Assembly: GCA_963767285.1 (NCBI GenBank) | Contig: CAVYDJ010000001.1 | Location: 434,001-498,000 of the forward strand | From: WHSW01 sp963767285 | GTDB lineage: Bacteria; Actinomycetota; Thermoleophilia; Solirubrobacterales; 70-9 | Direction of reading: 5' to 3' | DNA: 64,000 nucleotides | Part shown: in pieces, positions 27,121-35,571 of the stretch | Numbering within the stretch: the first letter of the stretch is position 1 | How the letters are laid out: each line of letters starts with the position of its first letter | Notes under the pieces: model-generated | What the model was told of the DNA's origin: nothing | The model's input: the letters and a program-made list of their open reading frames with translations, nothing else | The model's database searches: none | Position numbers and translations under genes: made by a program

Positions 27121-28112
27121 TCGTATCGGACCCTTGGATCGAGATAGGCGTAGAGGATGTCTACGACCAGGTTCAGCGTGACGATGAAGAAGGCCCCGAA
27201 CAGCGTGATTCCCTGGATCAACGGCAGGTCGGAGCGCTTGATCGCGTTATAGGTCTCAGCCCCGACGCCCGGGATGTTGAAGACGGTCTCGGTGAGGATC
27301 GCATTTCCGGCCAAGAGGACCGCGACGTCGAGCCCGAGCAGAGTGATGATCGGCGTGATCGCCGAGCGCAGGGCGTGCTTCATGATCACGGTCCGCTCCG
27401 GGAGACCCTTGGCACGCGCGGTGCGGATGTAGTCCTCGCCCATGACGTCGATCATCTGCGCCCGCAGGTAACGGGCGTAGATCGCCGCGGTGGCGGCGGC
27501 TAACACGGCCCACGGCAGCAGCATCGAGCCGATCTTGCCGATGAAGTCGTCCGCCTGCGCGTAGCTGCCGATCCCGGGGAAGATGGGGAAGACGCCGACG
27601 TCCTTGGCGAACAGGTAGAGGGCGACGAGGCCGAGCCAGAACACCGGCGCCGAGATGAACGCGAGCGTGGTGATCATGGTCGTGCGATCGAGCAGCGAGC
27701 GGCTCTTGACCGCGGAGATGATCCCGACCGGGATCGCGACCGCCAGCCAGACGATCACCGCACCGGTGACGAGCATCACGGTCGCCGGCAGGTCGGACTT
27801 GATGATGTCGAAAACGTCGGCGTTGGACTGATAGCTGCGCCCGAAGTACAGAGGTCCGTGCGCATCGGTGCCCGGCAGGTCGAGGGGCGTGAACACGCCC
27901 TTGATGTAGATCCAGAACTGCTGGATCACGGACTTGTCGAGCCCGAGCGACTCGCGGATCGCATTGATCTGGTCCTCGTTCGCTTGGCGGCCGGCGCGCA
28001 GCTGGGCCGGGTCGGCCGACGGGAAGACGTAAAAGAGGATGAAGACGACTGCGCTGACGAGGATCAGCAGCAGGAACGACCAGAGAACTCTGCGGACGAT
28101 GTAGCGGGCCAT
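27117..28112 (-). CDS. Peptide ABC transporter permease, OppB type (system 2)
   Basis: A 331-aa permease with N-terminal RYIVRRVLWSFLLLILVSAV, six predicted helices and the EAA-type loop (RTARAKGLPERTVIMKHALR). A perfect hairpin lies in the 56-bp gap between it and the upstream binding-protein gene, while the downstream ATPase gene overlaps it by 4 bp. Confidence 0.92.
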   Translation of the reverse strand: MARYIVRRVLWSFLLLILVSAVVFILFYVFPSADPAQLRAGRQANEDQINAIRESLGLDKSVIQQFWIYIKGVFTPLDLPGTDAHGPLYFGRSYQSNADVFDIIKSDLPATVMLVTGAVIVWLAVAIPVGIISAVKSRSLLDRTTMITTLAFISAPVFWLGLVALYLFAKDVGVFPIFPGIGSYAQADDFIGKIGSMLLPWAVLAAATAAIYARYLRAQMIDVMGEDYIRTARAKGLPERTVIMKHALRSAITPIITLLGLDVAVLLAGNAILTETVFNIPGVGAETYNAIKRSDLPLIQGITLFGAFFIVTLNLVVDILYAYLDPRVRYE

Positions 28113-28132
28113 CTTCGGTCAGGAGACGAGAG

Positions 28133-28161
28133 GGACCCGCCGCGCGAGGCGGCGGGTCCCA
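28133..28161 (-). terminator. Intercistronic hairpin after the binding-protein gene
   Basis: Perfect 12-bp stem GGGACCCGCCGC (28133-28144) and its complement (28150-28161) around the loop GCGAG, 7 nt beyond the binding-protein stop and 20 nt before the OppB start. It could attenuate read-through or protect the upstream message, raising binding-protein dosage over the membrane subunits, as known for other ABC operons. Confidence 0.7.
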
Positions 28162-28168
28162 TCCCGAA

Positions 28169-29965
28169 CTACTTCAGTGACGTGAACGTGAGATCCCAGT
28201 TCGCGTTGAACTTGTTGATCACTCCCGCCACGTCGGCCGAGGCGACGTTCGCCTGGTTCTCCCAGACCCACGGCACCGCCGGGGCCTGCTCGCTGACCAA
28301 CGTGTCGACGTCGCCCCATGCCTGGTTGCGCTCGTCGAGGTCGTCGATCAACACGGCGGAATCAATCGCCTCGTTGACCTCCGGCACGTCGAGCTGCGGC
28401 CAGTTCGAGTTGTTCTCCGGGACCACGTTGCCACCGTTGAACGTCGGGTCGAGCATCGACTGTCCGTCGTTGAAGTCCTTCAGCCAGCCCACGTTCGGGC
28501 AGACATCCGGGGCGTTCGCCGGAACGCTGCAGAACTTCGTGTACATGATGTCGTGAGTCACCTTCTGGAAATTGACCGTGAAGCCCATCTCCTCGAGCTG
28601 ATTCTTGAACACCTCTGCGGTATCCGACCCTGGGGGCGAGTCGTCGCCGACCATGGTGATCTCGCAGTCGCCCTCGCATTTCCCACTCGACATCCCGGCT
28701 GCCTCGAAGTACTTGGCCGAGACCTCGGGATCGCCCTCGGGGTTCGCCAGGTAGTCCAGATCCGGGCCCTCGAGTCCGCCGGCCTCCTCGAAGCCGGGGA
28801 AGTCGGGCGGCAGGTAGTGCGAAGCCACCGGGCCGACGAGCTCGCCGCCGCGCGTGTTGCGCAGGTCCACGCGATTGGACCCAGCGATCACCGCCTTGCG
28901 GAGGTTGATGTCGTCGAACGGGGGCTGTTGCGTATTGAGGGCGATATAGCGGTTACCACCGCCCGGGGTCAGCGTCAGCTGGCCCTCCTCGCCGGACGTC
29001 GCCGCCTGCTTGACGACGCTTGGCGGAGCGCCGAAATCGCCGTTGACCTGGGCGCTTCCGGTGAGGATCTTCTTGCCGGCTGAAACCGTGTCGGCGAAGC
29101 CCTCCTGGATCGTGATCTCGTCCAGATACGCCGGACGGTAATCAGCTTCGGAAGGCTCCCAGTTCGGGTTGCGAACCAGGTGGATCTCCTTGTTGGGGGT
29201 GTAGTTCTCGATCATGTACGGGCCGGTCGCGACCTGGTTCTCACCGTAGGTCGACGGGTTCTCGGCGTCGAACTCCTTCGCGTACTCCTCCGGAACCGGA
29301 GCCGAGACCGGGAGCGTCAGCGCTCCGATCACGCCGAGCGCGCTCGTGTTGGTGAGCTTGATCTCGAGCGTCGTGTCGTCGGGTGCGGTGATCCCGCTGA
29401 TGTCGGGAGCGCCGCCCGTCGGGTCGTCCTGCGCCGCCTTGATCGCCTCGTCGATGCCCTCGACGCCGGCGAGGTACGTCTGCACGTAGCCGTTCGGCAC
29501 GCCGGGGAGCAGCGAGCGCTCGATCGCGTACTTGACGTCGGCCGCGGTCGCCACCCGATCCACCGGCGGCGAGAACTTGACGTCGTCGCGGATCGTGTAG
29601 GTGATCGTCTTGCCGTCGTCGCTGACCGTCGGCTCCTCGGTGGCGAGCAGCGGCGTCGCCTTCTCGACGTCGTCCGGTGCGTAGCTCTCGAGGTTGGTCT
29701 GCGTCGACGAGGTGACCATGTAACTGAACTGGTAATACGAGGCGCCCGGGTCGATGTAATCGACGTCGGAGGCCGCGATCACGGTCAGCTCGCCGCCCTG
29801 CTGGGCGTCGGCCGGAGCCTCGGTCGGCGGCGGGAACTGGCTCTCGCCGGACTCGGTTGAACTGGCGGTCGTGCTGGAGTCATCGTCGTCGCCGCACGCC
29901 GACACAGTCAGCGCCAAAGCGACGATGGCGCCCAGCGCAAACAGCCATCGCAGCTTGGTTGGCAT
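28169..29965 (-). CDS. Peptide ABC transporter solute-binding lipoprotein (system 2)
   Basis: A 598-aa family 5 binding protein. Signal peptide with lipobox LTVSAC followed by a DDDD-Ser/Thr linker, then the ligand-binding lobes (IDPGASYYQFSYMVTSST; LRKAVIAGSNRVDL). ATG 29965 (MPTKLRWL) is taken because AAAGGA lies 6 nt upstream and because the upstream in-frame extension is not a signal sequence. It is longer than the system 1 protein, suggesting a different ligand. It sits second in its operon, after an OppC permease, an unusual order (C, binding protein, B, D, F). Confidence 0.92.
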   Translation of the reverse strand: MPTKLRWLFALGAIVALALTVSACGDDDDSSTTASSTESGESQFPPPTEAPADAQQGGELTVIAASDVDYIDPGASYYQFSYMVTSSTQTNLESYAPDDVEKATPLLATEEPTVSDDGKTITYTIRDDVKFSPPVDRVATAADVKYAIERSLLPGVPNGYVQTYLAGVEGIDEAIKAAQDDPTGGAPDISGITAPDDTTLEIKLTNTSALGVIGALTLPVSAPVPEEYAKEFDAENPSTYGENQVATGPYMIENYTPNKEIHLVRNPNWEPSEADYRPAYLDEITIQEGFADTVSAGKKILTGSAQVNGDFGAPPSVVKQAATSGEEGQLTLTPGGGNRYIALNTQQPPFDDINLRKAVIAGSNRVDLRNTRGGELVGPVASHYLPPDFPGFEEAGGLEGPDLDYLANPEGDPEVSAKYFEAAGMSSGKCEGDCEITMVGDDSPPGSDTAEVFKNQLEEMGFTVNFQKVTHDIMYTKFCSVPANAPDVCPNVGWLKDFNDGQSMLDPTFNGGNVVPENNSNWPQLDVPEVNEAIDSAVLIDDLDERNQAWGDVDTLVSEQAPAVPWVWENQANVASADVAGVINKFNANWDLTFTSLK

Positions 29966-30006
29966 CGTCTGTCCTTTCTGTTGGGGATGGGTTACGAAAG
30001 TTCGGT

Positions 30007-31023
30007 TCATCGGTTCCTCTTCGCGCGCGGGTTGAGGGCGTCCTGCAAGGCGTCGCCGACGAAGTTGAAGGCAAGCACGGTGAAAAGGAGGGCGAGACCG
30101 GGGAAGAGCATGTACCACCAAGCGTCGGAGAAGATCGTCGTGGCGCTCGCGATCATCTGTCCCCAGCTCGGTTGATCGGTGACGCCGACGCCCAGGAACG
30201 AGAGCGCGGCCTCATAGAGGATCACCTGCGGGATCAGGATCGAGGCGTAGACGACGATCGGAGCGGTCAGGTTCGGAAGCAGCTCGCGGAAGATGATCCG
30301 CGAGTTCGACGCGCCCATCGCCCGCGACGCCTCGATGAACTCCTTCTCGCGCAGCGAGAGCACCTGGCCGCGGATGATCCTCGCCATGTAGGTCCAGCTG
30401 GTGATCGTGATCACGAAGATCACCACCCCGAGCCCGGGTTTGATCAGTCCGCCGAGGCAACCCGACCCGCCGCCGCCCTTCGTCTGGCTGAGGGTGCACG
30501 CCGCCGCGATTCCGGTCGCCAGCAGCAGGTAGGGGATCGCCAGCAGCACGTCAACGCCGCGGGAGATGAAGGTGTCGGTCCAGCCGCGGAAGTACCCGGC
30601 GAGGAGGCCGGCGACGATGCCCATCGCGGTCGCGAAGATGGTGGCCGCAAACGCGACGACCAGGGAGACACGGGCGCCGTAGACCGTGCGCGCGAACACG
30701 TCGCGGCCGAGCTGGTCGACGCCGAACGGATGCTCGGCGCTTGGGCCGGTGGGGGTCGCGAAGAGCGGATCGAGGGCAGCGGTGTCGCGCTCGTCGGGTC
30801 CCGTGGTGCCGACGATGTCGACGACGACCGGGGCGAAGATCGCCATCAGGATCAGCAGGACGATGAAGACGAGCGCCCCGAGCGCCAGCTTGTCATCGCG
30901 AAAGCGCTTCCAGAACAGCTGCCAGGGCGTGCTCGGCAACACCGCGATCGGATCGATCTCGGTGAGCTCTGCGCCGGCGCCCACGGGCGCAGGATGATCT
31001 TCGCGAAAACCGCTGGCCTCCAA
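30007..31023 (-). CDS. Peptide ABC transporter permease, OppC type (system 2)
   Basis: A 338-aa permease with a 40-residue cytoplasmic N-terminus, an anchor helix (LALGALVFIVLLILMAIFAP), the VDQLGRDVFARTVYGARVSL segment typical of OppC, and the EAA loop EASRAMGASNSRIIFRELLPN. The TTG start has GGGGAAG upstream; a downstream GTG is possible. A cytoplasmic-side insertion (about 180-205, with CTLSQTKGGGGSGCLGG) contains two cysteines not usual for the family. First gene of system 2. Confidence 0.9.
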   Translation of the reverse strand: MEASGFREDHPAPVGAGAELTEIDPIAVLPSTPWQLFWKRFRDDKLALGALVFIVLLILMAIFAPVVVDIVGTTGPDERDTAALDPLFATPTGPSAEHPFGVDQLGRDVFARTVYGARVSLVVAFAATIFATAMGIVAGLLAGYFRGWTDTFISRGVDVLLAIPYLLLATGIAAACTLSQTKGGGGSGCLGGLIKPGLGVVIFVITITSWTYMARIIRGQVLSLREKEFIEASRAMGASNSRIIFRELLPNLTAPIVVYASILIPQVILYEAALSFLGVGVTDQPSWGQMIASATTIFSDAWWYMLFPGLALLFTVLAFNFVGDALQDALNPRAKRNR

Positions 31024-31139
31024 GCGGTCTTCCCCTAGCCCAGCATCTCTCTCATGCGACGAAAAACACTAGCTCAGGCAGGTAAGGGTTTGGCGAGAGC
31101 CGGGCATGCCTGCATTCAGGCACTGATTCGCGGCGCGCG

Positions 31140-32594
31140 CTAGGGGCCCTCCTCGAGTTGCCAGCTCGAATAATCGTGGCCGAATACCGGATGGACCACT
31201 GTGCCGCCGGGGTCCATCCGGTCGGAGAAGAAGGTCGTCACGGTCGGGTGGCCCAGCACGGCGACGTAGCTCTGCGGCGGCGAGACGACATGGCGGTCGA
31301 GCTCGCGCCAGTCCTCGGACTGCGGCTCGACCTCCGAGAAGCGGCCGAGAAACTCCTCCGGGCGCGGGAACTCCGGGTCCGCGACCACCAGCGCGGTCTG
31401 CGCGCACGACGCACACTGCTCGATTCGCGCCCGCAGCCCGATCGCCTCCAGGTCGGAGGCGTAGTCCGCAACCGCCGCCCGCTCGGCGGCGTCGTCGCCG
31501 GCGCTGACGACCGCAAGCTCACCGTGCGCGCCGGCTTCGACGATCAGCGCCCGTGCGACATCCAAATCGAGCGGCTTGCTCGGATCGCCGTACGGGCACT
31601 CGGTCGTGTCGAGTTCGCGGTCGTAGCCCGGGACCCCAGGGGCGAGCAGCGCGCACCCGGGCTGCATCGAGCCAAGCCGCGAGATCGCCGCTCGCGCGAT
31701 CCCCGTGTTGACGGCCTGGCGGACGAGCGGGTCGTCGAACGGGGCGAGTCGCGTGTCGAGCGTGAAGTACGCGGTGGCGGCGGCGGGTGTGAGCGTGAGG
31801 CGGTCGTCCGCCTGCGCAGCGAGGTCCGGCGGCGGCGGGTCGTGCATGTAGTCGAGCCGGCCGTCGAGGACTCCCTGCGCCTGGTGCTCGCGGCTCGGGT
31901 CGATCGTCACCTGAATCTCGGTCAGGTTGCCCGTCGGGACGTCGGGGATGTCGAGGTCAGGAAACGTCGGGTCGCGCTTCAGGACGAACCCGCCGTCGGG
32001 GTCGACCGCGGTGATCTCGTACGGGCCGACGCCGGGCGGAGGGTCGGCACTCAGGTCGCGAACCGGCGTCCCACGCGGAACGGGGGCCGCGTAGGGGAGC
32101 GCGAGCGCGTCCGCGAGCTCACGGTCGGGGGCGCTGAGCTCGATCTTGATCACGCCGCTCTCGTCGTCGGTCTCGATCCGGGCGATCCGCCCGTAGTTGC
32201 GGGCGCCGGGCGATCGGAGCTCCCGCACCCGCTCGATCGCGTGCTCGAAATCCGAGGCCCGGACCTCGGTGCCATCGGGGTAGGTGAGGTCGTCGCGCAG
32301 GTCGAACTCGTAAGTGAGCCCGTCGTCGGAGACCTCGGGGAGGTCCGAGGCGAGTCCGGGGATGACCTCCGCGCCGTTCTCCCCGTCCTCGTGGCGGTAG
32401 GTGAGCAGCGGCGTGTAGACGAGCCACAGCGACTCGCGCGCGGCCGGATCGGAAGCGAGCGCCGGGTCGAGGGAGTCGGGCGCGCGGGTCAGCGAGATCG
32501 TGACCGGGGTGTCGGGGGGCTCCTCGGTGCCGCCGCACGCGGCGAGCGCCAGCGCCGCGGCGCCGGCGAACAGCGCGGCGGCAGCCGCCCTCAC
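31140..32594 (-). CDS. Third, orphan family 5 solute-binding lipoprotein
   Basis: A 484-aa binding protein with a short lipoprotein signal (lipobox LALAAC) and family 5 features (SLTRAPDSLDPALA; LVRQAVNTGIARAAI). GTG 32594 overlaps the SDR stop codon in GTGA, so it is translationally coupled to the SDR gene, not to a permease. It is more diverged than the other two binding proteins and has a CASC pair (about residue 405). It could feed either neighbouring permease set, 116 bp downstream, or act as a ligand receptor. No further transporter genes belong to it. Confidence 0.87.
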   Translation of the reverse strand: MRAAAAALFAGAAALALAACGGTEEPPDTPVTISLTRAPDSLDPALASDPAARESLWLVYTPLLTYRHEDGENGAEVIPGLASDLPEVSDDGLTYEFDLRDDLTYPDGTEVRASDFEHAIERVRELRSPGARNYGRIARIETDDESGVIKIELSAPDRELADALALPYAAPVPRGTPVRDLSADPPPGVGPYEITAVDPDGGFVLKRDPTFPDLDIPDVPTGNLTEIQVTIDPSREHQAQGVLDGRLDYMHDPPPPDLAAQADDRLTLTPAAATAYFTLDTRLAPFDDPLVRQAVNTGIARAAISRLGSMQPGCALLAPGVPGYDRELDTTECPYGDPSKPLDLDVARALIVEAGAHGELAVVSAGDDAAERAAVADYASDLEAIGLRARIEQCASCAQTALVVADPEFPRPEEFLGRFSEVEPQSEDWRELDRHVVSPPQSYVAVLGHPTVTTFFSDRMDPGGTVVHPVFGHDYSSWQLEEGP

Positions 32595-33460
32595 TCCGGC
32601 TTCGGGCTCGGGAACTGGCTGCGCATCACCGCGTCCCACGCCTTGTCGGGGAGCAGGGCGCGCTGGCCGAGCGCGAGCCGGGCCGAGGCGGTGACCTTGT
32701 AGCGGGTCTTCGGGTTGCGGGCCGAGATCGCGCGCTCGATCGCGCGCGCAACCGTTTCCGGCCCGCCGCCGAGCCGCTTCATCGGACCCTCATAGACGCC
32801 GACCGTCGCCGCCCCGACCGCGGCATTGAAGCCGGCGTACGGATCGTCGTCGCCGTTGGCGCCCTCGGGCGCCGGGTGCTGCAGCGAGCCGGCCGCCGTC
32901 TCGCCGAAGTTGGTCGTGATCAGGCCCGGCTCGATGATCGAGACGCGGACCCCGAAGCCCTTGACCTCGAACCGCAGCGCGTCGGAGAGCGCCTCGACCG
33001 CGTACTTGCTCGCGTGGTAGGCGCCGCCCCCGGGGAAGACGAGCTTGCCGCCCATCGAGCTGACGTTGACGATCCGCCCGCGCTTGGCGGCTCGCATCGC
33101 AGGCAGGACCAGCTGGCACATTCGCACCAGCCCGAAGACGTTGGTCTCGAACTGTGCCCGCAGGCGCTCCAGCGGCAGGGTCTCCAGCGCCCCCGACTGG
33201 CTGTAGCCCGCGTTGTTGACGAGGGCGCCGACCGCCCCGTGTTCCGCTTCGACCGACTCGACGGCGGCCTTCATCGAGGCCTCGTCGGTGACGTCGAGCG
33301 CCAGCGTTGCGCACCCGGCCTCGGCCAGCTCGGCGATCGATTCCGGCCGGCGGGCCGTCGCGTAGACGGTCCAGCCCTTCGCCGCCAGGTGCCGCGCGGT
33401 CTCGTGTCCGATCCCGGACGAGCAGCCCGTGATCAGCACGGCCCCGGGGTCTTCGCTCAT
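32591..33460 (-). CDS. Short-chain dehydrogenase/reductase (classical SDR)
   Basis: A 289-aa NAD(P)-dependent oxidoreductase. Cofactor motif is TGCSSGIG (about residues 11-18), structural motif NNAGYS, catalytic Ser in VNVSSMGG and catalytic pair in YHASK. ATARRPES after the second strand suggests NADP preference (Arg-rich). A good ribosome binding site (GAGGAGGAG) precedes the ATG. It leads the minus-strand block and is coupled to the binding-protein gene by a 4-bp overlap. Substrate unknown. Confidence 0.92.
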   Translation of the reverse strand: MSEDPGAVLITGCSSGIGHETARHLAAKGWTVYATARRPESIAELAEAGCATLALDVTDEASMKAAVESVEAEHGAVGALVNNAGYSQSGALETLPLERLRAQFETNVFGLVRMCQLVLPAMRAAKRGRIVNVSSMGGKLVFPGGGAYHASKYAVEALSDALRFEVKGFGVRVSIIEPGLITTNFGETAAGSLQHPAPEGANGDDDPYAGFNAAVGAATVGVYEGPMKRLGGGPETVARAIERAISARNPKTRYKVTASARLALGQRALLPDKAWDAVMRSQFPSPKPE

Positions 33461-33505
33461 TTCCTCTCCTCCTCGGTGACTGATCCGAGTCTATGCTCCG
33501 CGCCG

Positions 33506-34540
33506 ATGCGAGCGGTGACCTTCCAGGCGGCGGGCGAGGTTCGGGTCGACGAGGTCCCGGACCCCGAGCTGACCGCGCCGGACGAGGCGATCGTCCGCGT
33601 GGAAGCGAGTGGTGTGTGCGGCTCGGACCTCCACATCTACCACGGGCGGGTCGCGATCGAGGAGGGCTTCATCCTCGGCCACGAGTACGTCGGCACAGTC
33701 ACCGCCGTCGGCGACGCGGTGACGAAGCTCAGCGAGGGCGACCGCGTGCTCGGTTGCTACGGCACCGCCTGCGGGGAGTGCTATTTCTGCCGCCGGACCG
33801 ACTTCCACAAGTGCGACCACGGACGCGTCTTCGGCCATGGCAAGACGCTCGGCTCGCTGCAGGGCGCTCAGGCCGAGCTGCTGCTGGTTCCGAACGCCGA
33901 CCTCACCCTGCGCCAGGTCCCGGACGGGATGTCCGACGACGTCGCCCTGTTCGCCGGCGATGTGATGGGCACCGGCTACCACGCGGTCGTCGAGTGCGGG
34001 GTCTCCAAGGACGACGTGGTCGCCGTGCTCGGAATGGGCCCGGTCGGCCTCTGTGCCGTGCAGGCGGCGCTCGCCGCCGGGGCGGCCGGGGTGGTCGCCG
34101 TCGACACGGTTGCCGAACGGCTCGAGCTCGCGCGGTCGCTCGGCGCCGAGCCGGTCCACCTGACCGAGGGCGACCCGCGAGCCACGGTCAAGGCGCTGAC
34201 CGAGGGCCGCGGATCCGACGCGACCATCGATGCCGTCGGCCATCCCGAGGCGCTCGAGCTCGCCTGCAGGCTGACCCGCAAGGCGGGCACGGTCTCGGCG
34301 ACGGGCGTCTACGCCGAGCGGATCGACGTCCACATGGGGATCGTCTGGATCAAGGCGCTGACCCTGAAGACCGGGCACGCGAACGTGATCAAGCACGTCG
34401 ACCCGGTGCTGGAGAAGCTCGCCGCCGGGGAGCTCGACCCCGCGCCCCTCGTGACCCACCACATGAAGCTTGACGACGCGGCAGAGGCGTACGACGTCTA
34501 CGACCGCCGCGAGGCGCTGAAGATCGTCCTCACCCCGTAG
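33506..34540 (+). CDS. Zinc-type alcohol dehydrogenase (MDR family) with structural zinc
   Basis: A 344-aa dehydrogenase. Catalytic-zinc motif CGSDLHIYHG and GHEYVGTV, the structural zinc lobe CGECYFCRRTDFHKC, and Rossmann motif VLGMGPVGLCAVQ. In contrast to the homologue at 12345-13508 the four structural cysteines are present. Homologues act on aldehydes, alcohols or polyols. ATG 33506 is preceded by TATGCT (33492-33497) at 8 nt and no Shine-Dalgarno, a leaderless candidate, and it starts 45 bp from the divergent SDR gene. The CsaA-like gene follows after 2 bp. Confidence 0.92.
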   Translation: MRAVTFQAAGEVRVDEVPDPELTAPDEAIVRVEASGVCGSDLHIYHGRVAIEEGFILGHEYVGTVTAVGDAVTKLSEGDRVLGCYGTACGECYFCRRTDFHKCDHGRVFGHGKTLGSLQGAQAELLLVPNADLTLRQVPDGMSDDVALFAGDVMGTGYHAVVECGVSKDDVVAVLGMGPVGLCAVQAALAAGAAGVVAVDTVAERLELARSLGAEPVHLTEGDPRATVKALTEGRGSDATIDAVGHPEALELACRLTRKAGTVSATGVYAERIDVHMGIVWIKALTLKTGHANVIKHVDPVLEKLAAGELDPAPLVTHHMKLDDAAEAYDVYDRREALKIVLTP

Positions 34541-34542
34541 CC

Positions 34543-34878
34543 GTGGGCGATCTGACCTGGGAGCAGTTCGAGGCGGTCGAGATGCGGGTCGGGCGGGTGG
34601 TCGCGGTCGAGGAGTTCCCCGAGGCGCGGCAGCCGGCCTGGAAGCTGACGATCGACTTCGGCGACGAGATCGGCGTGAAGCGGTCCTCGGCTCAGATCAC
34701 CAACTACGAGCGCGCGGAGCTCGAGGACACGCTCGTCGTCGCGGTCGTCAACTTCCCGCCGAAGCAGATCGGGCCGTTCATGTCCGAGTGCCTGGTGGTC
34801 GGAGCGCTCAACGACGACAACGGCGTCATCCTGCTGCGCCCCGATCCCGGCGCGGCGGTCGGCGACAGGATCGCTTAG
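34543..34878 (+). CDS. csaA: CsaA/YgjH-like tRNA-binding-domain protein
   Basis: A 111-aa single OB-fold protein of the tRNA-binding domain family found in CsaA and in the C-terminus of methionyl-tRNA synthetases. Diagnostic stretches are FEAVEMRVGRVVAVEEFPEA, PAWKLTIDFGDEIGVKRSSA, QITNYERAELE and FPPKQIGPFMSECLVVGA. CsaA dimers act as export-related chaperones in Bacillus and bind nucleic acid. The GTG start is 2 nt after the dehydrogenase stop. Confidence 0.9.
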   Translation: MGDLTWEQFEAVEMRVGRVVAVEEFPEARQPAWKLTIDFGDEIGVKRSSAQITNYERAELEDTLVVAVVNFPPKQIGPFMSECLVVGALNDDNGVILLRPDPGAAVGDRIA

Positions 34879-34888
34879 CTTCCAACCC

Positions 34889-35146
34889 ATGGACACCCGA
34901 GTCCAGCGGATCGTGCTCGAGACCGAGCGTCAGCGGATCGTCGGCGACCTGACGATGCCCCGTGAGGGCTATCGCAGCCGCCTCTCCGATTACCTGAACC
35001 GCGGCGACCTGACGTTCGTCCCGCTCGCCAACGCGGTGGTGACCTCGATCGATTCGCCCCAGGACCCGGTCGAGCATGCGTTCATCGCGGTCGGACGGGC
35101 CCATGTCCAACTGGCCTACGGCACCGACGGGGCGGTCCCTGAATGA
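34889..35146 (+). CDS. Small conserved protein, DUF6812-like
   Basis: An 85-aa soluble protein (TRVQRIVLETERQRIVGDLT, then MPREGYRSRLSDYLNRGDLT) that I recognise as a small family seen in Solirubrobacterales-type genomes, close to DUF6812. The beta-rich layout, with an RIVGDLTMP strand, suggests a PilZ-like or small beta-barrel fold, but no function is known. TAGCTT (34876-34881), which includes the upstream stop, ends 7 nt before the ATG. It ends 19 bp before the convergent SnoaL-like gene. Confidence 0.7.
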   Translation: MDTRVQRIVLETERQRIVGDLTMPREGYRSRLSDYLNRGDLTFVPLANAVVTSIDSPQDPVEHAFIAVGRAHVQLAYGTDGAVPE

Positions 35147-35165
35147 CCGAGGCGTTCGGCGAGGC

Positions 35166-35567
35166 TCAGTCGGCGTCGGCGAACGCGCGCCGCGCGTCGC
35201 CCGGGTCGGCGTAGACGCGCACCGACTTCACCTTCTTCTCGCGCAGCTCCCAGAGCCAGGCGTTCTCGGAGTCGAGGAACCCGCCCTCATGCCAGGCGCG
35301 CACGCGGCCGAAGACCAGCATCCGGGATTCCGACAGCGGCAGGAAGTGCTGGGGCTGCAGCTCGAGCCGCTTCCACTGGCCGGACAGGTCGTCGATGTAC
35401 GCGGCGAGTCCCTCGTAGCCGCGGTAGGGCTCGCTGCGCCCGGCGAGCAGTCCGGTCACGGTCGAGACCTCGATCTCCTCGTCGGAGATCGCGATCATCG
35501 CCTGGAGGTCGCGCTCGGCGAAGGCCGCGTAGGCCTTGCGGATCAGGTCTTCCCCCTCGAGTGGCAC
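35166..35567 (-). CDS. NTF2/SnoaL-like protein
   Basis: A 133-aa small alpha/beta cone protein (LIRKAYAAFAERDLQAMIAI, then PYRGYEGLAAYIDDLSGQWK). The family includes polyketide cyclases, limonene epoxide hydrolases and non-enzymatic ligand binders; no catalytic signature identifies a reaction. It follows the beta-lactamase-fold hydrolase by 4 bp and is the last gene of a four-gene minus-strand cluster. A GTG start is used. Confidence 0.82.
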   Translation of the reverse strand: MPLEGEDLIRKAYAAFAERDLQAMIAISDEEIEVSTVTGLLAGRSEPYRGYEGLAAYIDDLSGQWKRLELQPQHFLPLSESRMLVFGRVRAWHEGGFLDSENAWLWELREKKVKSVRVYADPGDARRAFADAD

Positions 35568-35571
35568 CCCT

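Noticed and set aside
32591..34540. Biosynthetic gene cluster (SDR plus zinc dehydrogenase)
   Set aside because: The genes are divergent and no scaffold-forming enzyme (PKS, NRPS, terpene synthase) is present.
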